A stretch of DNA of 64,000 nucleotides, from NCBI RefSeq assembly GCF_035046485.1, contig NC_085137.1, positions 318,352,739 to 318,416,738 of the forward strand, in the 5' to 3' direction. The DNA is from Aedes albopictus (lineage: Eukaryota > Arthropoda > Insecta > Diptera > Culicidae). The number at the start of each line of letters is the position of its first letter. Positions within the stretch are counted from its first letter, which is position 1. Under the pieces are notes generated by a model, which was not told where the DNA came from, searched no databases, and saw only the letters and a program-made list of their open reading frames with translations. Shown one piece after another: positions 11,559 to 23,025 of this stretch. The position numbers were made by a program, and so were the translations under genes.

Positions 11559-11904
11559 TAGAGTGGGTCAACAAAGTCGATTTTTTGGAATAAAGCTTCT
11601 TCGATTCCTTTTAGCGTCCAAAACAACTGTGCAAAATTTGGGAGTGATTTGATACTTCTTCGTGCTCCACATTGCGATTGAAATTTGTATGGAATTTAGT
11701 ATTGGAAAACGTGCTTTTTTGCATTTTCCTCATAAATTGATTTTTTTTCTAAAACGATCTAACTAATAATATTGAAGTATAGCCTAGGATATGCCGAAAA
11801 ACTTTGCCGAAGACCGCAAAGTGATCCGATACTTGTGAAAAAAGTTATAACGTGCAAATTTCCCGGTGGTGCTTAATATTTAACATGTAAAGGAATAACA
11901 TTAA

Positions 11905-12020
11905 CCCTAAAAGGGATACCTGGGGTCCATTGGACCCCAGGCGCCTTTCAGAGCTCGTCTTTGATGGAACACACTCAGCGAGGTGACGAAACTGAGGCCA
12001 TGAAGGTATCCCTTTTAGGG
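11905..12020 (+). mobile_element. piggyBac-like MITE, 116 bp, copy 1
   Basis: Flanked by TTAA on both sides (11901-11904, 12021-12024). The ends are CCCTAAAAGGGATACC and GGTATCCCTTTTAGGG. TTAA duplication with CCC...GGG ends is the hallmark of piggyBac-type elements. A second copy of exactly the same length is at 58502-58617 in the opposite orientation. Confidence 0.85.
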
Positions 12021-12502
12021 TTAATAATAAAATCTCAATTTTTGGCCTAAGTTACCAAGTGAATAACTTTTTTCACAAGTTGATTGCACAAGCATCGGAT
12101 CACTTTGCGGTATTCGGCAAAGATTTTCGGGATATCTTAGGCTATACTTCAACTTCATTAGTTTGTAGATGAAAATGTTATTATTATTATTATTATTATG
12201 TTTATTTTTTAACTTCTGATTTTGAAAGAGGGAAAAGCCCCTTTGAGTGATTTCCTTACATTACGAAATCGTTCTCAAAAAGGCATAAAACCTCTTTTTC
12301 TTTTCAAAAAAACAGTAATTACAAAATAAAGAAAACTTAATATTAAAGGCTCATCCGGAATTGTTCCATGCCAGAGCCGACGACATCCAATGGGCCACCA
12401 CACGTATGGAAATCAGGGGTCAAATACTTGATCGGAATCATCGGAATCGTATCCTAGGGAAGTGGTTTCTAAAAATAAAAAGGAAAAACAAAACAGCGAG
12501 CA

Positions 12503-15500
12503 TCAAATTTGACAAGAAATTTCATTTAAATATTGATATACTATTTTTAAGATGGGCAGAAATTTAATGGCCAAAATATCTCGAACAGACACAGGAATAT
12601 CATTGCTCAAGCAAACCATTCTATCCATAAGTTTTTGTCTAGGTAATTTATAACGAGGACATTCAAAAACAATATGATCTATATCTTCATATGATTTATC
12701 ACATGCACAAAGATTAGAATCTATTATATTCATACGATAAAAATAATCATTACAAATATAATGATTAGACATTAATCTTGAAATAGAACAAACAAAATTA
12801 CGTCCAACATCCAAGTTTTTAAACCAAGGATGATTCTTAATTCTTGGACAAATGGAATAACAATATCGTCCTTGTTCACTTTCGTTCCAAGAAATTTGCC
12901 AATTGTTCAATGAATATTTCTTCAGTTTGGAGAAATATTCATAGGAAAAAATATCACGATTATAAATTATTCCACGAAAAACACCTAATTTTGCCAAATA
13001 ATCGGCTTGTTCATTGCCAAAAATACTACAATGAGCTGGAACCCAAACAAATTTTATAAAATAACCTCGAGAATTTAAATCATGTAGTAACCCTCTGATT
13101 GACAAAATTATATGGTTAGTTTTGAAATGAAAGTTTATTGAATTTAGAGCCAAAAGACAACTCAAGCTGTCAGAACACACCATGTATATGCTAGGTGTAC
13201 AATTTTTAATCAAATTACATGTAAAATATAGAGCAATTAATTCAGCTGTGAAATTGGAACATGGGGATTCCAATTTATAAAAATGGACCAAATGCAAATT
13301 AAACACTCCAAACCCTGCAACACCGTCAATCATGGAACCATCTGTGTAATAAATTTTATCATTTTCAATCCCAATTAATTTTCGTTTAAATAACAAATTG
13401 GCAAATCGAGGATAATCCTGATGAGGAATGTGTTTCAACTCTTCAAGTAATGATAAGTCAATACAAGGACGATATGAATGGACACTCATACTATATTCAT
13501 GAAAACCGGGGGAAGAATTTTGAACAACATTTTCTGTAGAACAGAAAATAAAAGAACTTAAAACTTTGCTAGAAGGATTGATTTCATTGAGTGTTTTTAA
13601 TGTATCGATTAGTGGATGACTGATTGAAAAACAATGGATCAAAAATTTACTATTTAATTCATGAAAACGATTTTTGAGTGGAACAACACCAGCTAAAACT
13701 TCTACGGATTTTGTATGAGTAGAATTCAACAGTTTTAAGCAGATTCTTAAACATCGAAACTGAATTTTTTCAAGTTTGGAAAAATGTGCTTGTACAGCAC
13801 ATCCAAAAGCGAAACAACCATATTCCATAACAGAACGAATGGTTGTTTTATAAAGAGTTATCATATCAGTAGGATGAGCACCCCACCATGTGCCAGTGAT
13901 TGTACGAAGAAAATTTATTCTTCTCGAACAAATTTTTTGAATATATTCAATATGTTTATTCCACTTCAATTTTGAATCAAACCAAATGCCAAGATATTTA
14001 TATTCAAATACTTGTTCAATTTGATTATAATTCAAATATAAATCAATACCTACTGGGGTATGTTTACGAGAAAATATTATGAATTTAGTTTTTTGAGCAG
14101 AAAAACTGAAACCATTTTTATGCGCCCAGGTATTTATATTATCCAAAGAATTTTGCATAAAATGACGAAGAATTTCTCTATTTTTTCCACTAATAGAAAT
14201 TACATTATCATCAGCAAACTGAATCAAATAACATCCATTAAGAATAATGGAAATCATGTCCCTTGTAAATAAATTGTACAAAAATGGACTTAAACAGGAA
14301 CCCTGAGGAAGTCCAAAATAGCTATAACGTATCATTTTTGTAGATCCGTTATGGAAAAAGTGCATAATTTTGAAAGAAAACAAATTACACAGGAAATTCG
14401 AAATAATAAATGGTATTTAACAATCATTCATTTTCTCAAATAACAAATCTATCAAAACGGAATCATATGCACCAGACACATCGAGGAATGTAGAAACAAC
14501 ATCTAGTTTCTTATTGAACGCTAGTTCAATATGAGAGGTTAAAAGAGCAATACAGTCCCGAGTCCCACGACCTTTCCTAAATCCATATTGGGATGATGCA
14601 AAAATATTATTTTTTTCAGCCCATAGTTCAAGGCGGTTTAAAATCATTCTTTCCATTAATTTTCGAAGACATGATAATAAACTAATAGGTCTCCTACTAT
14701 CTGCTGATGATGGATTTTTGTCAGGTTTTAGAATACTTATTACTTTAATAGATCGCCATTCAGAAGGAATAGTATTCTGAAATAGAAATGAATTATATAA
14801 AGAAAGTAAATGCATCTTCCCATCAAGTGGTAATTTTTTTAAAACAATAAATTATATGTTGTCAATACCTGGTGCAGTATTTTTGGTAATAGATAGGGCC
14901 AAATCCAATTCCTCGATGGAAAATTTGTCACAAAGATCCGGATAATAGTTATAACATTGATATTTTTTGAACGAAATGGAGGTAGGGACAAAATCAGGAC
15001 AAATTTTTGAACCAAAATGTTCAATCCAATCTTCCGAATACTCCAATACAGGCGATGGAGGATTACTGAAATTTCTCAAATTTCTGGCAACAGACCATAA
15101 TTGAGACAAAGATGTCTGCGAATCAAGATTTTGAACAAAATTTTTCCAATAGTTTCTTTTTTTGAATTTACAAACTCGGGTAAATTGAGCTTCAGTTTTA
15201 CAATAAAAAAGATAATGGTCTCTAGATCCAGAATGTCTAAATTTTTTGAAAGCATTTGATTTATTTTTTAGAGCAATTGTACAATCATGATCCCACCAAA
15301 AAGAAGGATGTTTACTTTTGGGAGAACCTGGAGATAGTTTTTTTGTTTGGGATTTATACAAACATTGAATTAATAATTTTGAAAAATAATCATAATTTTG
15401 AATAGAAGAAAGTGATTCATCAAAACCAATTAAAGCAGAAGAGACTAAATCAGAAAATTTGACCCAGTCAACATTTTTTGTTAAATCAAAAACACAAGGT

Positions 15501-16198
15501 TCTTGGACAAATTTATCACGAATCGGATTCTCCATGGAAATTACAATAGGTAAATGATCGCTACCGTTTGGATCATTTATAATTTTCCAAGAAGATTTCA
15601 AGGATAAATTATTTGAACAAACAGATAAATCAATACACGAATGATGTGCAGGAGGAACAGCAATCCTCGTGAAAGACCCATCATTGAGAATGTTTAAATT
15701 TAATTCATCAATTAAATTCAAAATCAATGATCCTCTGCCATCAGTAAAATCACTGCCCCAAGCTAAATTATGAGCATTCAAATCACCTAGAATATAAAAA
15801 GGTGAAGGAACATTATTCAAAATTGTTTTTAAATCTGACAATGAAAATCTTGCTTGGGGAGGAATATATATGCAAACAATAGAAAATTCCAAACCATTAT
15901 ATTTTACAGAAATAGGAATATATTCAATTTGTGAAACAAATGAAAAGTCTAAATATTTAAATTCAATGTTTTCTCGAATACCAATCATTACACCTCCATA
16001 TGAAACATTCCGATCCTTTCGAATTATATTGAAAGATGGAATTCGAAAATTTTTTGCATCCACTAGCCACGTTTCATTTAAACAAAAAATATCAATGTCG
16101 CAATTTGTTATCAATGCTTTGAGCCTGTCGATTTTTGGAATAATACTTCGACAGTTCCATTGAAGAATATTCAAGCCCTTGTTTTTGAATCCAGCCAT
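12503..16198 (-). pseudogene. ORF2: endonuclease-RT-RNase H, two stops
   Basis: One frame of about 1231 codons from the ATG at 16198, broken by TAA at 14854-14852 and TAA at 14419-14417, with no frameshift. The N-terminal apurinic-type endonuclease shows LQWNCRS, LNETWL, GDLNAHN and SDHLPI. Reverse transcriptase shows RPISLLS, QYGFRKGRGTRD, GLPQGSCLSP and the catalytic FADD box. RNase H follows with YTDGS, FTAELIAL, CSDSLS and VPAHCSIFGNEQAD. Near the C-terminus is a Cys-His motif (CACDKSYEDIDHIVFEC). Domain order matches I-type ORF2 proteins, which nick target DNA and copy element RNA onto it. The first stop falls between endonuclease and RT, the second inside RT, so the full protein cannot be made without readthrough. 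Confidence 0.9.
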
Positions 16199-17496
16199 TA
16201 CGAACAAAACAGAGAACTAATGAGGGGTCCAAAAGAATTCAACTTTTCAAGAAGAGTAGCCAAAAAAGGTAAAATGTTTTTAATCAATTTCTTCCAAAAA
16301 TCGTTTAATCCCAAAAAATCTATCAAATCGCCCAAGATACTTAAAATAGAACTATTTTCATTACTATTTCCATTGTCTTGAGATGTCCCATTAGTATTTT
16401 GATTATCTTTACTTTCAGAAAAATTAAAACTACTTTTCTGAAAACCAGGAATGTTACGAGGAGAATTGGAATTATTTATTGGGGGGAAATTTTTATCATA
16501 AGATGTTGAAGGCTGAGGATTTAAAGTAGGGTTATGGTTATTAGATGTTTTACTATTCCTTTTTCTTTTTATAGGTGGTTTGTAAACAAAAACATTTTGA
16601 TTAGCATTCAAGTCCTCAGAATCAACAGCATGAGATAATGGTTCAAAAACATTATCAGAAGTAAAATTGTCAGTAGATTTGACAATTTGAGAATAAGAAA
16701 ATTTGTTTTTATTTTTTATTTTCAAATTGAATTGTTTCTGATGATCAATATATACTGAACATTCCTTCAGAAGATTGTGTTTTTTACCACAATGAATACA
16801 AACATCAGAATGTTTTTCACATTCCAATGAAGAATGCATACCACCACATTTGGAACATTTTGCTTTATTAGAGCAAAACTGCGATGTGTGTCCAAAAAGA
16901 AGACAACGATCACAGTGCATAATTTTTGGATAAAAAAGCCTAACATCAAATTCAACATTGTTAACTACAACAAAATCAGGAAGCACAGTTCCTTCAAATG
17001 TGATTTTGATGCAGTTTGAATGTTTATATGAGGATTCTTTATCAGTGAAAATAAGTTTAGATAAACGAACGCAATCTAAAATTTTCACTGGAGAAATTGC
17101 TTTATTTTTGAATACTCCAGAACCACGATTCAAAATATCATCGCATTTCAGAGATTCGTCATAAATTATTCCATTTATTTCACACGAGTCGCATGGAGCA
17201 TAAACTCGATATGAATTGTGAAACAATTTGGACTCCAACAATGCATTGGCATCATCACGAGATCCAAAAACAATCCTCAATTTGTCAAGTGAAATCTTCT
17301 TGATTTCCTTGACAGATTTGTAAATTTTATAAACTTCCGAAGCAATTAAAAGCACATTAATAGGCTTTTCTTTTTTGCGGAAAAATACCACAAAAGGACC
17401 CAAATATGTGGATGGATAAGTTTTAATACGAAAAGGTTTAGTTTTAGCAGCAGTTTCATCAGAAACTGCAGGAGATACATCCCCGTCAGTCTCCAT
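16198..17496 (-). CDS. ORF1, gag-like zinc-knuckle protein
   Basis: 432 codons, intact, starting at the ATG at 17496. Residues about 195-246 hold three Cys-His zinc knuckles: CDRCLLFGHTSQFC is a classical CX2CX4HX4C, followed by CSKCGGMHSSLEC and CIHCGKKHNLLKEC. This array is typical of ORF1 proteins of I, Jockey and R1-type elements, which bind element RNA in ribonucleoprotein particles. The region before it (about residues 30-180) would correspond to the RRM-like part of these proteins, but I cannot confirm that by eye. The C-terminal third is Asn/Ser-rich and ends in a hydrophobic segment. Its TAA stop overlaps the ATG of ORF2 as TAATG (16200-16196), suggesting coupled translation. Confidence 0.88.
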   Translation of the reverse strand: METDGDVSPAVSDETAAKTKPFRIKTYPSTYLGPFVVFFRKKEKPINVLLIASEVYKIYKSVKEIKKISLDKLRIVFGSRDDANALLESKLFHNSYRVYAPCDSCEINGIIYDESLKCDDILNRGSGVFKNKAISPVKILDCVRLSKLIFTDKESSYKHSNCIKITFEGTVLPDFVVVNNVEFDVRLFYPKIMHCDRCLLFGHTSQFCSNKAKCSKCGGMHSSLECEKHSDVCIHCGKKHNLLKECSVYIDHQKQFNLKIKNKNKFSYSQIVKSTDNFTSDNVFEPLSHAVDSEDLNANQNVFVYKPPIKRKRNSKTSNNHNPTLNPQPSTSYDKNFPPINNSNSPRNIPGFQKSSFNFSESKDNQNTNGTSQDNGNSNENSSILSILGDLIDFLGLNDFWKKLIKNILPFLATLLEKLNSFGPLISSLFCS

Positions 17497-18044
17497 GATG
17501 GAAAAATGACGGGGATTACTTCAAATTATGCAATATCAAAATATCTAAACTACTAAATTGAACAATAAAAAGAAAAGTAATACTTAACAAACACCAATCA
17601 ACTTCAGAAACAACGGAAAATGCTTGAACTTCAAAACAGGTAAACGAAACGCCTGGCTGCACCAACGCCAACTTGAAACTGCACAGGAAATCCCTTTGCT
17701 CCTCTTCAAACTGATTTCCGTTTGTAAGGTCTTCTCCAAATAACGAAACTTCAGGAAAAACTCAAACCGAACGCCAAGGAGCTACCACAACGCCAACGTC
17801 CAACGATGACCAACGTTCAAACTCTAAAATCACCAAAAAAGCTTGAATCTTGACAAATGAAACTGTTCTCCGGTTGACTCCAACTGTTGTTTCGACAATA
17901 CAGCATCCAAAAACTCGCCACAGCAAACCAATACTTCGAAGTGAAAATCCACCTGCAAAACAGAAAAAAACTTGACAGCGCAGAAAAAAAGACCTGTAAC
18001 CCGGTCAAGGCCTACTTACCGAAGATGAACTTCATTAGTTAGAT

Positions 18045-19169
18045 CATTGGTTCTCAAACTTTTTCAGTTTGCGACCCACTTTTGAAATTTATATAATTTG
18101 ACGACCCACCAGCACGTTTTTTCATAAAATCTGTCACTTTTTTGCAAATTTAAACTGACTTTTTGAATAGATAAATTTTATCACTTTCACAGGTTTTGAA
18201 AAACTTAAGTTACGCAGCACTCAAACTTGTTTTTTTAAGTCTAAGTAAGGTTAAGGTGTCCAAGTGTTCAGCTGCGGTAAACTCTAAGTCTATGGAATTT
18301 GAGATAAGTTCCAATTTTCTACAACTTAACAAATCTGGCTCCATGAATCACTATAGAACAGGTTTAAGGTCTTACACATTCTAAAAATAATAAAAAAAAA
18401 CCTTAGAGACGAACCAGCTCAGAGCTGAAAGTCTCTAAAATAAAGTAAAAAAAAAAAAACAAAAACAAAATCTGTTCAAAGTTTTTATAGGTATAGTGGC
18501 AATTTTATGCTTCTGAAGAATTTTCAAATCTACTTTAAAACGAAAAATCGGGTTGAAAATGCTAAACATATTAACAGCGAATTAGTGAACATCAAGTACT
18601 TTTTAGAATTATAGTGCTGCTGGATGTTCAGTTGAATCCTCTTGAAATTTCAATCAAATCCATCATACACACTTCATTATATTTTTATTTAAATCTTTTT
18701 TCAGCTGTTCTGATTTTCGTAATAAATCAAATTATCTGCAAAATTTAAGCAGAATTTTACAGAAGTTTGGCTTTACTGAAGTCCGTTAAAGGTAAGGTTT
18801 CTTGTCAAAGTTTGGTAATTTTTGCTTATTTTTGATATTTCTAAAATTTTTTGATATTTTAACCCAGCTTTTTACTGCTGAGCTTAAATCTTCTGATTAA
18901 AATCTAATAGTTTCAGAATAGATTTCACAACGCAGACAGCAGTTCAATATTTATATTACTCTAGACTAAGACTTTACAAAATTTTGAAAAGAACTAAGGA
19001 GACACCGAATTTTCCAAGAAAGTATTTGTAAATAAGAAAATGGCAAGCAATTTCATTTAACATAAATTAATTAAGACATTTATTACAATATCGCTCAAGC
19101 CTTCGCAACTCACCAAAAATCAGCTCGCGACCCACCAGTGGGTCGCGACCCATAGTTTGAGAAACGCTG
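18045..19169. mobile_element. hAT-like non-autonomous element, 1.1 kb
   Basis: The ends CATTGGTTCTCAAAC and (complement) CAGCGTTTCTCAAAC are flanked by a perfect 8-bp TSD AGTTAGAT (18037-18044, 19170-19177), the hAT signature. GCGACCCAC recurs at both ends, a known look of hAT MITEs. It contains no transposase. Its target overlaps the I-element TSD, so it inserted after the retrotransposon. A small hairpin-ended piece (TTAGAGAC...GTCTCTAA, about 18401-18439) lies inside. Confidence 0.85.
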
Positions 19170-19392
19170 AGTTAGATCGTTTTAGACAAAAGACTTCAAC
19201 TTATGAGTAAAATGCAAAAAAGTACGTTTTCCCATACTAACTTCCATACATATTTCAATCGCAATGCAGAATACGGGGACGCAACCAATTGCTTCCAAAT
19301 TTTGCACAGTTGTTTTGGACGCTAATATAGATTGAAAAAGCATTGTTCCGGGTTGATGCGTTGTTCAAATTTAAATTTGACCTACTCTAGTA

Positions 19393-20728
19393 TGTAAGGT
19401 ACCCCGGGGCAAGTGAGAACTATAGCTATAATTTTGTTTGTTTGTTAGTTTTAAGGCAAACATTCTTCATAGAAAACATAGGTATCACACCAACGGATAC
19501 TTTGAATTCAAAAATTGTTATTGTTCTCACCATAAAGAGACCATATATGTTATTGTTGTTCATATGTTATTTTCAATTCACTAAGTGAGATTAACGTACT
19601 CTACTACATTCGTCGTCTACACATAAAATAACAAATAAAGTCAAACTTTTTCGGTGCCAAGATAATATTTGGAGTGCTTGTAAATTATTTTATGCGAAAA
19701 AGCTGTAACTTATTTTAATTTATTACCTCTTGTTAACTGCTCTCACTTGCCCCAGTGCATTTCAGCATCTGGGGCAAGTGAGACCTATGAGAGTAAACAA
19801 ACACAATTTCATAGTTTGGTCTCGCTTTCTTCAGCCTAAGTCGAAATTTACACAAAAGTGAAGTAAAAATCGGCGCCTTAAGTAATCAATCGTTGAATTA
19901 TACTTAATTACTTCAATTCTGATCATGAAGCTATTGTTTAAAATGGTAAAGTCTTTGATAGAACATATTTTTTTCTGAAATCATCTATTTTTCATATTTT
20001 CGTTCAAGCAAGTTCTTTAATTTTTTCGTTTTTCGTTGCATAATGAGTTTTTCTGAATGTTAAGGAACCGGCCATAAAGTATGAAAAAATTGGAATACGA
20101 CTTATTAGAAGTTCACGATTTAAAAATCTTTATTTAATGTTCGTAAAATTATGTAAGGGAAAACATAACATTTGTAAATGTTGGAAAATCTTTTGGCGAG
20201 ACTCATTAACTACGTAATATGAAAAGTAAGTTTGGAAATCTTTCGGCATTGAACCTTAGGGCGCTTTTTGTATAAATTAAATCAATTTGTGTTGCACGAG
20301 CTGCTAGAGTTAAATCATTTTCTTTTCAGTGATTCGTTATTATATGTGTTACGTAATTTATGCAGGATACCACAAATCTTTTCCATCATAAATCGCCTAA
20401 CATAGTTATTCGCATAAGATATTTATAATTTATGGTACTTTACATATATGCAGCAACTATATTAAGCCATTAGTACAAACATCCGAATAGGTCCCACTTG
20501 CCCCGTGATACGGCGTAAATGAAGATCTGCTCCACTTTTCATTATATGCATAATATACAGAATTTAAAAATTTTGAAACAGTTTTAATGCCCGTTAATAA
20601 GAAGAAATATACCAACAATGTCTCCTAGAACTATCGGAATTATATTATTATTTATGTTTTGAATTTTTTGGCTTGACAATACCAAACTAGCATTTTTTTA
20701 GGTCCCACTTGCCCCGGGGTACCTTACA
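19393..20728. mobile_element. TA-flanked MITE, GTACCCCGGGGCAAGTG ends
   Basis: The ends TGTAAGGTACCCCGGGG and CCCCGGGGTACCTTACA are near perfect inverted repeats bordered by TA, 1336 bp apart. GGGGCAAGTGAGAC-like blocks recur internally near 19750-19790 and 20492. No ORF of note. It sits three bases beyond the TA end of the foldback at 11561-19387. Confidence 0.8.
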
Positions 20729-20730
20729 TA

Positions 20731-21530
20731 TGTCTGTGCGCACTCACTTGTAAGGTACTTCCCGTTCACCGATTTTTTGTATTTAAGCACGAATCGAGCC
20801 GGAAATTTACCGCATTGTTTGCTATAAAAATGGTCTGAATCGGTCAAGGCGTTCCGGAGTTGTGGCCAGAACTGGCCTTATATTAAACTGCATCAAGCCC
20901 TATGATGCGACACATCAAACTGCGCCGATTTTTGGAATCCTGACGAATTTTATGCAAAAATCAACACTGGAGCTTGCTTGAGCTTGAGCTTGATTGACCG
21001 CCCGTGGATGCTACTCCAGTATCGCCAGACCAGCTACACTCACACAAGAAACCAATGAGATATCTCCTGGGGACTAGCAGGCATCTTCAGTGTAAGAGCG
21101 TTGAGCGTTGGTGATCTTCTATTTTTTTAAACGACAATGGCGCCTGGCACGTTGCAGGTCAATGTGGGGAAGGGAAAGGAAGTGATAATTGCAATAATTT
21201 GTATCCACATTAGACCAAATATACAGTCGTGTCTTCTATTAAACGCTGCCACCCACTTTAGGCCTACCGCAATTTCTCAGCTGTCTTGCATCCAATCCAG
21301 CTGATTTTTTAGAGCAGTTAGTGCTTATTATAGATTCATCACATACAAAAAATTAACTAAATTGGTTAGAAGGATATGGTGGGCAGCGGGTTCACACATT
21401 GGTGCGTGGATGCCAGACGTAAGGTTATTGTGTGTTTATTATTCTGAAGCTTGCGGTACAGTTCGCATAACTCGAAGGCGTTATTTTATAGATTGACACT
21501 GTGCTGTGAAAGTTTGGAAGGAAGGGAAAC
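20731..21530. other. Dispersed-repeat-like non-coding region
   Basis: The 21035-21190 part resembles 51880-52010: shared AACCAATGAGA, a GGGACTA(A/G)CAGGCA(C/T)CTTCA block, and GTCAATGTGG(G/A)GAAGG. This suggests an uncharacterised dispersed family. The motif AAAATCAACACTGG occurs at both 20956 and 21733, as if something inserted between. Confidence 0.4.
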
Positions 21531-21534
21531 GGCT

Positions 21535-21725
21535 TTTTCAACTCGTTTCTGTTCTAGCGATGGCTTTGAACATGTGAATATACATAAGTTGTATATGTAG
21601 AGAGGAGGGATAAAGTATATAGAAAGATATAAAGTATGGGTAAAGGGACGGGCCAGGGGTTGAACCCAGGACCTTCTGCATACGAAGCAGAAGCGGTAGC
21701 CACTGTATCATCAAACCCGTTAATT
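21535..21725 (-). mobile_element. tRNA-Thr-like SINE
   Basis: On the minus strand the head (about 21722-21645) has GATACAGTGGCTACCGC as A-box region and GGTTCAACCCCTGG as B box. A perfect anticodon stem TTCTGC/GCAGAA has loop TTCGTAT (anticodon CGT, Thr). A short AT-rich body follows. Flanks AACTCGTT and AACCCGTT are a possible decayed TSD. It is not a functional tRNA gene because the arms and 3' end are degenerate. Confidence 0.55.
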
Positions 21726-21754
21726 TTGTGCGAAAATCAACACTGGGGAACATA

Positions 21755-22065
21755 AATTCAAGATGGCGGCTCAACTGTTCAAGATGGCGGCTGTTTAATA
21801 GCGTTAGGCTCTAAAACTAAGCACTATGGGTATATTTGGTATGGGGAAGATGTCCAGAGATAAAAAAATGGTGACCAGAATATCCAAAATGGCGGTCATA
21901 AACCTAAGAAGGTGGATCAAAACTCAAGATGGCGGTTGTTTAATGGAGTTTAATGGGGAAGATATCCGGAACCAGAAAATGGCGACCAGAATATCAAATA
22001 TGGCGGTTTAAAATCCAAGATGACGACTCCAAATTCAAGATGACGGTTGTTTAATAGAGTTTTAG
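21755..22065 (+). repeat. Degenerate AAGATGGCGG motif array
   Basis: Eight variants of (C)AAGATGGCGG(C/T) occur in about 300 bp at irregular spacing. They are joined by recurring TGTTTAATAG(A/C)GTT and GACCAGAATATC(C/A)AA pieces, so the array grew by duplicating a larger unit. The intact motif equals the vertebrate YY1 / insect Pho type core (GCCAT on the complement). Confidence 0.6.
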
Positions 22066-22091
22066 ACACCATAACCATTCAATATGGGTAT

Positions 22092-23017
22092 TAAGGTGGC
22101 CCACACTTGAAAAACAAAAATTTCGAAAAATGCCAAGTTTTACCTCCTAAATCAGTTGTTTTGGACTCCCAGAAGCTACGTTTAAAATTTGAGCAGAATC
22201 GGTTGAGCCTAAGGAGGCGCTTGAATAAAACGCTTGAAGTTTGTATGGGAAAACTTGGCCAAATGTATGCAGAAATTTTAAGTTTTCGAATTTTGCCGCT
22301 AGGTGGAGCGCAGCGAGCTAGGTGGGTCGACCAAGTGGAGGACCATCTGCGGACCCTACGCAGAGTGCGGAACTGGAGGCAAACAGCCATGGACCGAGTG
22401 GAATGGAGGCGGCTACTATGTACAACAGAGGCCACCCCGGCCTTAGCCTGACCGGTAAGGTAAGTAAGGCGCTGTAAGCGTTTCATAATCAAACCCTTTG
22501 GTATTATTGTAGGTGACTATATGCCAAACAACTTTGTCGAAGACAGCAAAGTGATCCACCGTCTGTGAAAAAAGTTATACCCTAGGAAAGGTGGGGATAA
22601 ACTTTATTATTATTTTTCCAATACATGTAAAGGAATAATATCAATAATGAAATCTCAATACTTTGCCTCATTTTGCCTAGGGTATAACTTTTTTTACAGC
22701 CGTCGGATCACTTCGCGGTCTCCGACAAAGTTCTTTGGCATATATTCACCTACAATAATACAAAAGGGTTTATTTATTGAACGCTTACAGCGCCACCTAG
22801 CGACAAAATTCGAAAACTTAAAATTTCTGCATACATTTGGCCAAGTTTTCCCATACAAACTTCAAGTGTTTTGAGCGCCCCCTTAGGCTCAACCGATTCT
22901 GCTTAAATTTTGAACGTAGCTTCTGGGAGTCCAAAACAACTGATTTAGGAGGTAAGACTTGGCATTTTTCAAAATTGTTGTTTTTCAAAATTGTTGTTTC
23001 AAGTGTGGGCCACCCTA
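22092..23017. mobile_element. Foldback MITE with TAAGGTGGCCC ends, copy 1
   Basis: The ends are TAAGGTGGCCCACAC and GTGTGGGCCACCCTA, flanked by the 8-bp duplication ATGGGTAT (22084-22091, 23018-23025). The arms are long (about 350 bp). Relative to the copy at 27823-28575 it carries an extra insert at about 22311-22466. Confidence 0.82.
22311..22466 (+). pseudogene. 3' end of a non-LTR retrotransposon
   Basis: The insert encodes RARWVDQVEDHLRTL and NWRQTAMDRVEWRRLL, then a stop. This is the conserved Trp-rich C-terminal tail seen in RTE/CR1-type reverse transcriptases. It ends in GGTAAGGTAAGTAAG, a short tandem 3' tail. It interrupts CTAGGTGG|CGCT, which is contiguous in the sister element at 28030. 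It is a severe 5' truncation, as usual for target-primed insertion. Confidence 0.7.
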
Positions 23018-23025
23018 ATGGGTAT

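Larger units (their letters stand above)
12164..18027 (-). mobile_element. I-type non-LTR retrotransposon, near full length
   Basis: A 5.86-kb minus-strand element flanked by a perfect 13-bp TSD, AACTTCATTAGTT (12151-12163 and 18028-18040). Order 5' to 3': 531-bp 5' UTR (17497-18027), ORF1 (gag-like), ORF2 (endonuclease, reverse transcriptase, RNase H), 3' UTR and a (TAA)n tail (about 12178-12200, TTATTATTA on the plus strand). The (TAA)n tail plus RNase H are typical of the I clade. Target-primed integration into the TA-flanked foldback element is directly visible, because the palindromic partner of the target is preserved at 11753-11785. Only two in-frame stops interrupt ORF2, so the copy is young. 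Confidence 0.9.
11561..19387. mobile_element. TA-flanked foldback MITE, host of a nest
   Basis: The left arm (11561 to about 11780, GAGTGGGTCAACAAAGTCG) is the inverted match of the right arm (19178-19387, ending TTTGACCTACTC). Both ends are bordered by TA. The element's own sequence is 11561-12163 plus 19178-19387. The rest is a 116-bp TTAA MITE, an I-type retrotransposon and a hAT-like element. The inner arms pair too (11760-11890 with 12030-12150). It shares CCGCAAAGTGATC-type motifs with the foldbacks at 22092, 23026, 27823 and 63119. Confidence 0.8.

Noticed and set aside
22107..22451. 114-codon plus ORF as a gene
   Set aside because: The first part is the foldback MITE and only the last part is the RT tail of a truncated retrotransposon.
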